Assembly (NCBI GenBank): GCA_964619935.1
Contig: CAZUGO010000068.1
Span: 1-64,000, forward strand
Source of the DNA: CAZUGO01 sp964619935
GTDB taxonomy: Bacteria > Planctomycetota > Phycisphaerae > UBA1845 > CAIVHJ01
Length of the DNA: 64,000 bases
Reading direction: 5' to 3'
Positions 35,372 through 43,669 of this stretch are shown here, piece by piece. Below the pieces are notes generated by a model, which saw nothing but the letters and a program-made list of their open reading frames with translations, searched no databases and was not told the origin of the DNA. Position 1 is the first letter of the stretch, and each line of letters opens with the position of its first letter. A program made the position numbers and the translations under genes.

Positions 35372-36967
35372 TTATTCGGCGCGGTGGGCCAGCATCAGGG
35401 TGACGTCTTCAGGCTGATAACCATTTTCCATGAAAGTAGTTATATCCGATAAGGTTTCGTTGAGGGCGGTCCTGGCCGACATTCCGAAGCTGTCACAAAG
35501 GCTGTCCAGGAGGCGATCCAGGCCCCACTCCTGGCCAGCGGCGTCCTGGATCCGGGCGACCCCTCCGGTGAACAAGGTCAACGATTCTCCCAGGCCCAGG
35601 ATGCCTTTGCGGGTGCCATAGGGTGACGTCGGCGAAACCCCCAGCCACGCCGCCTGCGGGTGGTCCAGGGGCCGGGGTTCACCGCTCTGCCCGATCACCG
35701 CCCCGCACAGCGGCCCGGCCAGGGCGTGCAGCAGCGCCCCGGTCCGCGGATCGAGCAGGACAATGGCGGCATTCATGACCACCTGCTTCGGGCGACCGCA
35801 CAACAGGTAATTGATGTTCTGCATCATGACATGGGGCATGTCCGAATGCAGCACGGCGATGCGAAAGGCGCTGCGCGCTTCGATCATGGCCACCGCGCCG
35901 GCCACGGCAGACGCCGAGACATGTCCGACAAAGAACGCGGCCGCCCCATTGGGCAGCCGTGCGATATCGTAGACATCCCCGACGCGATCGGACCCCGGAC
36001 TGCAATGCACCGCGACCTGCAGCTCAGGCCATTCGGGTACCACGTAGGGATCCAGGCGCGATTGGATGGCCTGCACGATGCTGCGCTCGGCCTCGGTGAC
36101 GACCTGGCGCACGCGAAGCTGGTCTCGGACCACGGCATCCACGACGACGCCGACAACCCGCCCAACCAGCAGCAGGTGGTCGAAGTTGCGCTCATCAAAC
36201 GGCGCGGAATCCGGGCGCGTGTCGAGATACAACACCCCCAACCGGCCAACGGGGGCGGCCAGCGGAACCGCGATCAGCGACGAGGCCGGCGCGCCCGTGA
36301 GCCGCGGCACCCAGACGCCTTGGCCGCTGTCTACACACCGATGAATCAGACTGGCGGCATGCAACGGGGCATCGATGACCTGGCCGCGGTAATCCCGCCC
36401 CTGGGTCAGTTCCAATCGCCCGCGCTGGCGTCGCCGGACTCCGAGCCAGACGGTCCGGACTTTGAAGCGGTCGAGCATGAATGACAGCAACCCTTCGAAG
36501 ACGGAAGCCAGATCGGCGCAGCCGGCCAGTTGCCTGACCAGGCGGACGAGGTCGTCGGCCTGGTCAGGCAGCAAGGTCACCGACTCCCGCCGCGACCGCA
36601 ACAGGGCTCCATCCGGCAGCGGATGGCTGTCGGGGACGCCGCTTCGCGGAGTACTCCCCGCCGCGAACCCGCCATCGAGATCGAGATAGACCTGCAGGGT
36701 GTAATCTTTGATCCCGATCTGATCGCCGGTGGCCAGCACGTGGATATCGCGCAGACGACGGCCGTTGACCCAGGTCTCGGCGTCACCGCTCAAGTGTTCG
36801 ATGACCCAGGCGCCGTCGGCTCCGGGAAGCAATCGGGCGTGGCGGTGATGGACGCCCATATCCGGCAGGTGCACCCCGCAGTCCGGGCGCGAGCCGACGT
36901 AGACAATCGAGGGCTCGAAGGTCAGATCTGAAAGGATCGAATCGTGCTCTTTGACCAGAATACGCAT
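35372..36967 (-). CDS. FHA-GAF-SpoIIE-like signalling protein, phosphatase site degenerate
   Basis: 531 residues from the ATG at 36967. The N-terminal FHA domain (IVYVGSRPDCGVHLPDMGVH, HRHARLLP, WVNGRRLRDIHVLATGDQIG) would read phosphothreonine from the Ser/Thr kinases common here. A GAF-like domain lies in the middle (CVDSGQGVWVPRLTGAPASS, PVGRLGVLYLDTRPDSAPFD). The C-terminus has the SpoIIE/PP2C fold, but of the key sites only GDVYD is kept. The usual aDVSGHG reads VGHVSAS, AGH reads AGP and TDGVtE reads TGGVAR, so two metal-binding aspartates are missing. It is probably a non-catalytic partner or sensor. Confidence 0.85.
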   Translation of the reverse strand: MRILVKEHDSILSDLTFEPSIVYVGSRPDCGVHLPDMGVHHRHARLLPGADGAWVIEHLSGDAETWVNGRRLRDIHVLATGDQIGIKDYTLQVYLDLDGGFAAGSTPRSGVPDSHPLPDGALLRSRRESVTLLPDQADDLVRLVRQLAGCADLASVFEGLLSFMLDRFKVRTVWLGVRRRQRGRLELTQGRDYRGQVIDAPLHAASLIHRCVDSGQGVWVPRLTGAPASSLIAVPLAAPVGRLGVLYLDTRPDSAPFDERNFDHLLLVGRVVGVVVDAVVRDQLRVRQVVTEAERSIVQAIQSRLDPYVVPEWPELQVAVHCSPGSDRVGDVYDIARLPNGAAAFFVGHVSASAVAGAVAMIEARSAFRIAVLHSDMPHVMMQNINYLLCGRPKQVVMNAAIVLLDPRTGALLHALAGPLCGAVIGQSGEPRPLDHPQAAWLGVSPTSPYGTRKGILGLGESLTLFTGGVARIQDAAGQEWGLDRLLDSLCDSFGMSARTALNETLSDITTFMENGYQPEDVTLMLAHRAE

Positions 36968-37077
36968 GGTGCGGCGTTCCTGGGGACGCTCACTGCGCTT
37001 TATCGATCGGTGGCTCCAGTATATCATGGGCGGTGGCGAATCACCACCGTGTCCCCCATGTGATGATGAGAACAGGC

Positions 37078-37920
37078 ATGGCGAAACAAACCCTGCTGCT
37101 CGGCCATAGCCCGGATCCCGATGACGCGTTCATGTTCTATGCCCTGGCCCGTGACCACGTCCGGTCAGACCGCTGGGCGTTCGAACACATCTTGGAAGAC
37201 ATCCAGACGCTGAATCAGCGGGCCCTGCGCGGCGAGTTGCACATCACGGCGATTAGCATCCACGCCTACCCATACTTGCGGCAGCGTTACGCGCTGCTGA
37301 ACTGCGGCTCGAGCATGGGCGAACAGTACGGACCGCTGGTGGTGTCCCGGCAGCCAGGGTGCATCGATGACCTGCGCGGGAAGTGCATCCTGGTTCCGGG
37401 CGAGATGACGACCGCTTTCCTAGGTCTGAACCTGATGCTCGGTAAGGGTACCTTCGCGCATCGGGTGGTCATGTTCGACCGCATACTGGAAGAGGTCGCC
37501 GCCGGAAGGGGTGATGCCGGCCTGATCATTCACGAGGGTCAACTGACCTACGCCCGTCACGGCCTGCACCGGGTGGTGGATCTCGGAGAATGGTGGCACG
37601 GGCGGACCGGACTGCCGCTGCCCTTGGGTGGCAACGCCATCCGCCGGGATCTGGGGGTCGAGAACATCGCCGAGATCGCCGGCATCCTGCACGCCAGCAT
37701 CGAATACGGCCTGAGCCACCGCCAGGAAGCGGTCGAATACGCCATGGGGTTCGCTCGCGACCTGACCCCGGAGCTGACCGATCGCTTTGTGGGGCTGTAC
37801 GTCAACCGCTGGACCCTCGATTACGGACCCACCGGCCGCCAGGCGGTCCGGGAGCTGCTCCGCCAGGGGGCCGAGGCCCACCTGGTGCCCGACTGCGGCG
37901 ACGTCGATTTTGTGACCTGA
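37078..37920 (+). CDS. mqnD: 1,4-dihydroxy-6-naphthoate synthase (futalosine menaquinone pathway)
   Basis: 280 residues. MqnD converts cyclic dehypoxanthine futalosine to 1,4-dihydroxy-6-naphthoate in menaquinone synthesis. The family start GHSPDPDDAFMFYALARDHV is clear. Other parts are ILEDIQTLNQRALRGELHIT, NCGSSMGEQYGPLVVSR, DAGLIIHEGQLTYARHGLHR and GLPLPLGGNAIRRDLG. Starts at 37063 or 37078 are both possible. No other mqn gene adjoins it; an amidohydrolase at 49.7 kb could be the deaminase MqnX. Divergent from the FHA gene. Confidence 0.93.
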   Translation: MAKQTLLLGHSPDPDDAFMFYALARDHVRSDRWAFEHILEDIQTLNQRALRGELHITAISIHAYPYLRQRYALLNCGSSMGEQYGPLVVSRQPGCIDDLRGKCILVPGEMTTAFLGLNLMLGKGTFAHRVVMFDRILEEVAAGRGDAGLIIHEGQLTYARHGLHRVVDLGEWWHGRTGLPLPLGGNAIRRDLGVENIAEIAGILHASIEYGLSHRQEAVEYAMGFARDLTPELTDRFVGLYVNRWTLDYGPTGRQAVRELLRQGAEAHLVPDCGDVDFVT

Positions 37921-37952
37921 TCGCCCGGGCTCAAACGACCTCCGAAACGAAC

Positions 37953-37981
37953 TTGTCCACCCCGTGAGCCTGGACTATGAT
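37953..37981 (+). promoter_or_regulatory. Predicted promoter of the DUF1573-thioredoxin gene
   Basis: TTGTCC, 17 bases, TATGAT, about 80 bases before the ATG at 38064. Confidence 0.5.
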
Positions 37982-38063
37982 GAGACCGGGTTCCACAGCC
38001 GATAGCGCCTAGTGACCAAGCTGTGATTTCATTGCCAGGGAGTCTCTTGCAACGGAGAGGAAC

Positions 38064-39701
38064 ATGGACACGCCACGCGGGACATCGATTTCGATAACTG
38101 CATTCTTGAGAATATGTTGCATCAGCAGCGTCCTGCTCGCGGTGCTCAGGGATGATGCCGCCGGCCAGACTCGCGAGTCGATCGGGACCACACGCCCGGA
38201 CCTCAAGCCCGCGGTCGTTCACCGCACGGCGGAGCAGGCCAAGGCCCTGGAGGGCCCCCACCCCAAAGCCGAGTTCCCGCAGCCGGAGCACAATTTCGGA
38301 ACGGTGTGGATCGGCGGCATGCTGGAGCACACGTTCGAGGTCCGCAACGTCGGGGACCAGCCGCTGGTCATCAACCAGGTCAAGCCGTCCTGCGGGTGCA
38401 CGCTGGCCGGCGATTACGACAAGACCGTGGCCCCCGGCGCCACCGGAAAGATCCCGGTCCGCATCGACACCAAGAAGGTCTCCGGCAACTTCATGAAAAC
38501 CATCCGGGTGACCAGCAACGACCCGGCCGATACCAACGCGGTACTGACCATCTCGGGCAACGTCCGGGAGTACATCCAGCACCCGCGAACCGTCAACATG
38601 GGAACCCTGCAGCCGCATGAAGAAAAAACCGAGATCTTCGCGCTGACCAACAACAGCGATCAACCCATGAAGTTGACCTTGAGCAACCCCAACATCGGCA
38701 CCGGCTACACCGCTGAATTGATTGAGAAAGAGCCCGGAAAGGTGGTCGAGCTGCTGCTCCACGGCAAGCCGCCCTACAAGGAAGGCCGCAACAGCGAGTA
38801 CATCGTCATCACCACCAACAGGCAGGAACAGCCGGAGCTAAAGATCCGCCTGGCGGCCGATGTGCTGCCCCGACTGGAAGTTCAGCCCAACGTCGTGGTG
38901 ATTTCGCAAGCCATGCCCAAGGAAACCACCCAGACACTGTATATCAACAACTACGGAAACTCGCCCGTACAGTTGCTTGATGCCAAGGTCGACGATCCGC
39001 GTCTGACCCTGGAACGCAACGAGATCGAGCCGGGCGCCCGCTACTCGGTGACCGTCAAGATTCCGCAGATGTATCAGCCCGAACGCCCCGGCAAGACCAT
39101 TGTGCTGACCCTGGACGATCCTCAGACGCCGCTCGTCGAGATCCCGGTGCGGCGGAACGCCAGCCCGCCCAAGCCGGTTGAACTGCTGGTCGATAAGCCC
39201 GCGCCCGCCGTCAAGTTCACCACCCACCAGAACGTCGTCATCGACACCGCGGCCATCCAGGACGAAGCCTTGGTCCTGAAGTTCTACGCCAGCTGGTGCG
39301 TCTTCTGCAAGCAATCGCTGCCCCAAATGGAAGCGGTCCACCAGGAGTATAAGGACCGCGGCGTCCGTTTCCTCAACGTGAACCTGGATGATCCCCAGGA
39401 CCCGCGAACCGGACGGCGCTTCGACCAGGAACAATCGCTGGCCAAGCTCAAGGAACTGGGCGTGACCTACGACGTGGTCTTCGACCCCCAGAAGGAAATC
39501 GGCAACCTCTTCCGGGTCCAAAGTTATCCGACCATGGTCGTCATCAACAAGGCCGGCAAGATCACCAATGTGAACATGGGAGCCATCTCCGGCAATCGGG
39601 TGGATGACTTCAAGAAACAGTTGGACCGCATCCTGGAGGCCCAGCACGCCAAGGCCCCGATGCCGACCCTTGGCGGCGAGGCCGCCAGCGCCACGCACTG
39701 A
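38064..39701 (+). CDS. Exported DUF1573 protein fused to a thioredoxin-like domain
   Basis: 545 residues; GGAGAGG precedes the ATG. A signal region (CCISSVLLAVLRDDAAG) is followed by a DUF1573 beta-sandwich (HNFGTVWIGGMLEHTFEVRN, NQVKPSCGCTLAGDYDKTVA, PGATGKIPVRIDTK). Two more Ig-like repeats follow (NMGTLQPHEEKTEIFALTNN; PMKETTQTLYINNYGNSP-like). The C-terminal ~150 residues are a TlpA/ResA-type thioredoxin with the active site WCVFC (about residues 411-415) and cis-Pro in SYPTM. It is likely to reduce or form disulfides in envelope proteins, fitting the many Cys-rich exports of this organism. A perfect terminator follows. Confidence 0.88.
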   Translation: MDTPRGTSISITAFLRICCISSVLLAVLRDDAAGQTRESIGTTRPDLKPAVVHRTAEQAKALEGPHPKAEFPQPEHNFGTVWIGGMLEHTFEVRNVGDQPLVINQVKPSCGCTLAGDYDKTVAPGATGKIPVRIDTKKVSGNFMKTIRVTSNDPADTNAVLTISGNVREYIQHPRTVNMGTLQPHEEKTEIFALTNNSDQPMKLTLSNPNIGTGYTAELIEKEPGKVVELLLHGKPPYKEGRNSEYIVITTNRQEQPELKIRLAADVLPRLEVQPNVVVISQAMPKETTQTLYINNYGNSPVQLLDAKVDDPRLTLERNEIEPGARYSVTVKIPQMYQPERPGKTIVLTLDDPQTPLVEIPVRRNASPPKPVELLVDKPAPAVKFTTHQNVVIDTAAIQDEALVLKFYASWCVFCKQSLPQMEAVHQEYKDRGVRFLNVNLDDPQDPRTGRRFDQEQSLAKLKELGVTYDVVFDPQKEIGNLFRVQSYPTMVVINKAGKITNVNMGAISGNRVDDFKKQLDRILEAQHAKAPMPTLGGEAASATH

Positions 39702-39729
39702 CCGATATTCCTGGACCGCCGACCGTGAC

Positions 39730-39765
39730 ACGCCTGTGGAGCGCCAGCCACAGGCGTTTTTTTTT
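39730..39765 (+). terminator. Intrinsic terminator
   Basis: A perfect 10-bp stem (ACGCCTGTGG / CCACAGGCGT) with an 8-base loop, followed by a run of nine T. It lies 28 bases after the stop of the DUF1573-thioredoxin gene. Confidence 0.9.
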
Positions 39766-39878
39766 GGGGTGGCACCCAGGTGAGCGGTGGAGTTGGCGGG
39801 ACGCATCACCGATATTCCCGACAGGTCAGCCGCGGCCCCACCCGCACGCGGCCTGCCGCCTCAACAAAGGAGTTCGCC

Positions 39879-40784
39879 ATGAACCGATCGCACGTCGTTC
39901 GCTACCGCCTGCTCCCGGCGCTGCTGCTCATCGCCGCCGCACCGGCTAGTGCCGCCGTCAAGAAGACCATCGCGGTGGCCCCCATCGAGGTGCAGGCGGC
40001 CGCACGGGTGGGCTGGATGTCCGGCGAAGCGCTGCACGCCCAGTTGATTTCGGAACTCACCAACAGCGGGCGCTACCGCGTGGTCGAGCGCGAGAACATC
40101 GAGGGGGTCCTCGGGGAACAGGATCTGGCCACCGCCGGGCGCACCCGCACCCAGTCCAGCCCCAAGACCGGCGATATTGAAGGCGCCCAGATGATGATCA
40201 AAGCGGTCATCACCGACGCCGAACAGGAATCGGGAAAAGACAGCAGCGCCTCGATCATGGGCATCGGCGGCGGTGCGGCCAAGACCACCTACCGCGTGAC
40301 CATGGACCTGCGGATCTACGATACCCAGACCAGCCTGATCATGGAGACCGCCACGGTTACGGCCAAGCAGGTGGTGAAGCAGGGCGGCGTCGGCGTCAAT
40401 CTCGGGGGCGTGCACGTCGGCGGCAACCGCCAGAAGGCCGACACCACCGGCGCCATCACCCGAGACCTCATTCAGCAAGCGCTCAGCCGAATTGATACCC
40501 AGGCCCAGGTGCTGGGCTGGAAAACCAAGGTGCTGACCGCCAGCGGCGACAAGATCATCATCAAGGGCGGCACCCGCGACGGCCTGGAGCCCGGCATGAG
40601 ATTCACCGTCTGGCAACTCGGCGATCCGATCATCGACGATGAGACCGGGGAAGTGCTCGATCAAGGTGAAGAGACCCGGGTCGCCGAAATCAGGCTGACC
40701 GAGGTCAAGGAACAGGTCGCCTACGCCGCCAAGACCAGCGGCACCGATCCCCAGAAAGGGCAGATCGTGAAACTGCTGCAATGA
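39879..40784 (+). CDS. CsgG-like exported protein
   Basis: 301 residues from the ATG at 39879 (AAAGGAG upstream). The signal peptide is LLPALLLIAAAPASA. The body matches the CsgG/curli-assembly-related fold: KKTIAVAPIEVQAAARVGWM, QLISELTNSGRYRVVERENI, EGAQMMIKAVITDAEQ, YRVTMDLRIYDTQTSLIMET. No lipobox is present, so it is periplasmic rather than a lipidated secretion channel. The C-terminal ~90 residues (GDKIIIKGGTRDGLEPGMRF) form an extra beta domain like FlgT-type modules. No curli genes are nearby. Confidence 0.82.
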   Translation: MNRSHVVRYRLLPALLLIAAAPASAAVKKTIAVAPIEVQAAARVGWMSGEALHAQLISELTNSGRYRVVERENIEGVLGEQDLATAGRTRTQSSPKTGDIEGAQMMIKAVITDAEQESGKDSSASIMGIGGGAAKTTYRVTMDLRIYDTQTSLIMETATVTAKQVVKQGGVGVNLGGVHVGGNRQKADTTGAITRDLIQQALSRIDTQAQVLGWKTKVLTASGDKIIIKGGTRDGLEPGMRFTVWQLGDPIIDDETGEVLDQGEETRVAEIRLTEVKEQVAYAAKTSGTDPQKGQIVKLLQ

Positions 40785-40845
40785 CGACCGGGTTTGCGTC
40801 CGGGACTCGCGCCCGGGATCGCTGCGGGCCCGATTCGTGCAAACG

Positions 40846-42648
40846 TCAATCGTCGCCCGGGTCCAGCACCGACATGAACGCTTCCTGCGGAATTTCCACC
40901 CGGCCGACGATCTTCATGCGCTTCTTGCCTTCCTTCTGCTTCTCGAGCAGCTTGCGCTTGCGAGTCACGTCACCTCCGTAGCACTTGGCGGTGACGTCCT
41001 TGCGGAAGGCCTTGATGGTCTCGCGGGCGATGATCTTGCCGCCGATCGCCGCCTGGATGGGGATCTCGAACTGGTGGCGGGCGATCTGTTGGCGCAACCG
41101 GGCGATCAACCGCCGGCCGCGATACTCAGCCTTGTCGCGATGGACAATGATCGACAGGGCATCGACCGGGTGGGCATTGACCAGAATATCGAGCTTGACC
41201 AAGTTGGCGGCACGAAACTCGGTGACCTCGTAGTTCATGGTGCCGTAGCCGCGGGTGATGCTCTTCAGCTTGTCGTAGAAGTCGTAGATGATTTCGGACA
41301 GCGGGAAGACGTAGGTCATCATTACCCGGGTCGCGGACAGGTACTCCTGGCGCTTCTGAACACCGCGGCGATCCATGGCCAGCTTCATCAGGCTCCCGAT
41401 GTAATCGGCGGGAATGATGATGTTGGCAGAAATCATCGGCTCGCGGATTTCGTGAATCTGGGTGCGCTCCGGCAAATCGCTGGGCGATGAAATCAGGATG
41501 ACCTCCCCGTTGGACTTGCAGACCTCGAAGGTCACCGTCGGAGCGGTCTGTACCACGCTGATGTCGCTCTCCCGTTCCAGCCGTTCCTGGATGATCTTCA
41601 TGTGCAGCAGGCCCAGGAAGCCGCAGCGGAACCCGATGCCCAAGGCGTCCGAGGTGGCCGGGGCATAGGTGAACGAGCAGTCGTTCAGCCACAGCTTCTC
41701 CAGTGCTTCCCGAAGCTCGTCGGTTTGCGTGCTGGGACCCGGATAGAAATCGCAGAAGACCATCTGCTGCGGCGGCTTGTACCCAGGCAGCGGACGGTCG
41801 GTCCGCCGGGAGGACAGCGTGACGGTGTCACCGATGTTGACATCGGCGAGATTCTTGATCGAACCGACCAGGTAGCCGACCTCGCCGGCCGACAGCGACT
41901 TGACCGGGCTGGGCTTGGGGCGGTACTTGCCCAGGTCGGTCACCTGGTGACTGCGGTGCACCGCCAGAAAATCCACGCGATCGCCCACGCGGACCGTTCC
42001 GTCGACCACCCGCAGGTGCACAATGACCCCGCGGTGGGGATCCGCCTTGGCGTCATAGACCAGGGCCCGCAGCGCCCCCTGAGGGTCCCCGGTCGGCGCA
42101 GGAATCCGCTCGACGATGGCCTGGCACAGGGCTTCCAGCCCTTGGCCGGTCTTGGCCGACACAAAGATGGCCTCCTCGGAGGGAATCCCCAGGAGTTGTT
42201 CCAGCTCCAAGGCGACCTCCTCGGGGTGGGCCGTCGGCAGGTCGATCTTGTTGATCACCGGGATGATCACCTTGTCGCCCTCGATGGCCAAGTAGGCGTT
42301 GGCGACGGTCTGGGCCTGGGCCCCCTGGGCGGCGTCGACCAGCAGGAGCACGCCCTCGCAGGCCGCCAGGGCCCGCGACACCTCGTAGTTAAAATCAACG
42401 TGCCCGGGGGTGTCGATGAGGTTCAGCATGTACTTGGTGCCGTTTAGGGTATAGTCCACGGTGGCGCGGTTGGCCTTGATGGTAATGCCCATCTCGCGCT
42501 CCAGGTCCATGTCGTCCAGGAACTGGGCCCGCATCTCGCGCGCTGCGATCGCCCCGCTGGCGATCAAAAAGCGGTCGGCCAGCGTGCTCTTGCCATGGTC
42601 GATGTGCGCGATGATGCTGAAGTTGCGAATCAGGTTGCGGTCGATCAT
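40846..42648 (-). CDS. lepA: Elongation factor 4 (LepA GTPase)
   Basis: 600 residues from the ATG at 42648. The GTPase motifs are AHIDHGKST, the switch regions EREMGITIKANRATV and DTPGHVDF, and NKIDLPTAHPEEV. LepA-specific C-terminal parts are visible (GYLVGSIKNLADVNIGDTVT, PAPTGDPQGALRALVYDA, KCYGGDVTRKRKLLEKQKEG). It acts on the ribosome, remodelling stalled complexes. It is transcribed from a predicted promoter in the gap with the divergent membrane protein. Confidence 0.97.
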   Translation of the reverse strand: MIDRNLIRNFSIIAHIDHGKSTLADRFLIASGAIAAREMRAQFLDDMDLEREMGITIKANRATVDYTLNGTKYMLNLIDTPGHVDFNYEVSRALAACEGVLLLVDAAQGAQAQTVANAYLAIEGDKVIIPVINKIDLPTAHPEEVALELEQLLGIPSEEAIFVSAKTGQGLEALCQAIVERIPAPTGDPQGALRALVYDAKADPHRGVIVHLRVVDGTVRVGDRVDFLAVHRSHQVTDLGKYRPKPSPVKSLSAGEVGYLVGSIKNLADVNIGDTVTLSSRRTDRPLPGYKPPQQMVFCDFYPGPSTQTDELREALEKLWLNDCSFTYAPATSDALGIGFRCGFLGLLHMKIIQERLERESDISVVQTAPTVTFEVCKSNGEVILISSPSDLPERTQIHEIREPMISANIIIPADYIGSLMKLAMDRRGVQKRQEYLSATRVMMTYVFPLSEIIYDFYDKLKSITRGYGTMNYEVTEFRAANLVKLDILVNAHPVDALSIIVHRDKAEYRGRRLIARLRQQIARHQFEIPIQAAIGGKIIARETIKAFRKDVTAKCYGGDVTRKRKLLEKQKEGKKRMKIVGRVEIPQEAFMSVLDPGDD

Positions 42649-42737
42649 GGGGTGCTCGAGTGTCCTGAGGTCTGGCAATCCCGGGAGGGACCGGGGTCAT
42701 GAGTCCGGTTGGTTCCCTGGGCGCATCCAGCCACGCT

Positions 42738-42767
42738 ATCTTATGGCATCTGTAGGAGGGTTCACAA
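42738..42767 (-). promoter_or_regulatory. Predicted lepA promoter
   Basis: On the minus strand TTGTGA, 18 bases, TAAGAT, about 90 bases before the lepA ATG. Confidence 0.45.
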
Positions 42768-42787
42768 TAGCCGCCACCGACAAGGGC

Positions 42788-43618
42788 ATGTCCTGGTCGG
42801 TTCGCCAACTGCGCCGCGTGCGCCGCCGGCGGTGGCTGTGCGGCTGCGGCGGCCTGGCCCTGGCGTGCAGTTTCTTCATGCCCATGTTTCCGGTGTGCGA
42901 TTCGCCGATGGTGCCCTCTGCCCAATGGGTGGAGTTGTTCACCGATTCTCCTCCCCGCATCGGCGACCTGTCCGGCACGTTCGTGCTCTTCGGCGTCCCG
43001 TACCTCTACGGACTGTTGACCTGCCTGATGGCCTTCCGCAGCCGGGCGATTCGTCGCCGGAGCGAGCGCTCGATGGGCATTTCGGCGGCGATCCTGTTCG
43101 GCGTGCTGATTGTCGTGATCGTCTCTGGCCTCGCCCTGAGCAACGGGCTCTGGCCGCCCAACTTGCTGGATCTCAGCGCCCTGATGCTGACCTTGCTGGT
43201 GCTGTTCTCACTGGCCTACTACCTGCGGACCCTGCGCATGGGACCCAGCGGGTTGTTGTGCACCCGCTGGTACTTTGCTTTGTGCTGCACGGCCTGGTTT
43301 GTGTACGTGTGGGTCAGCGTCGACGAACGGCACTACGGCCTGGGGGTTTCCCTGGCGGGGGCGGCGTGCATTTTGTGGGCTTGCACCGCGGAGGCCCAGA
43401 TCCGCTGTCACCTGACCTGGGGCGGGACCCTTCGCCGCCTGGCCTGCTGCCGGATCGAACTGTTTGATCTCGACGGGCCGCGCTGCTTCGGCTGCGGGTA
43501 CTTGCTGCTGGGCCTGGGCCACCGGCGCTGTCCCGAGTGCGGACGACCCTACGATCCCGACGACTATGCCGTGGATCCGGCGCAGCCAATGACGCCGGCC
43601 GACGCCGGGGTCGGTTAG
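42788..43618 (+). CDS. Membrane protein with C-terminal zinc ribbon
   Basis: 276 residues from the ATG at 42788. Six or so helices (GLALACSFFMPMFPVC, GVPYLYGLLTCLMAF, ISAAILFGVLIVVIVSGLAL, ALMLTLLVLFSLAYYL, GVSLAGAACILWACTAEA) are followed by a zinc ribbon CFGCGYLLLGLGHRRCPECG. That ribbon (CxxCGYxL...CPECG) is frequent in planctomycete membrane proteins. The start is uncertain: an ATG at 42743 lies inside the predicted lepA promoter, and the good AGGAGGG at 42754 is too far from 42788. Function unknown. Confidence 0.72.
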   Translation: MSWSVRQLRRVRRRRWLCGCGGLALACSFFMPMFPVCDSPMVPSAQWVELFTDSPPRIGDLSGTFVLFGVPYLYGLLTCLMAFRSRAIRRRSERSMGISAAILFGVLIVVIVSGLALSNGLWPPNLLDLSALMLTLLVLFSLAYYLRTLRMGPSGLLCTRWYFALCCTAWFVYVWVSVDERHYGLGVSLAGAACILWACTAEAQIRCHLTWGGTLRRLACCRIELFDLDGPRCFGCGYLLLGLGHRRCPECGRPYDPDDYAVDPAQPMTPADAGVG

Positions 43619-43669
43619 CTGACATTGCGGGTACGGAAAACCCCTGCGTCGCCCCGGGGTGGCCGCGAA

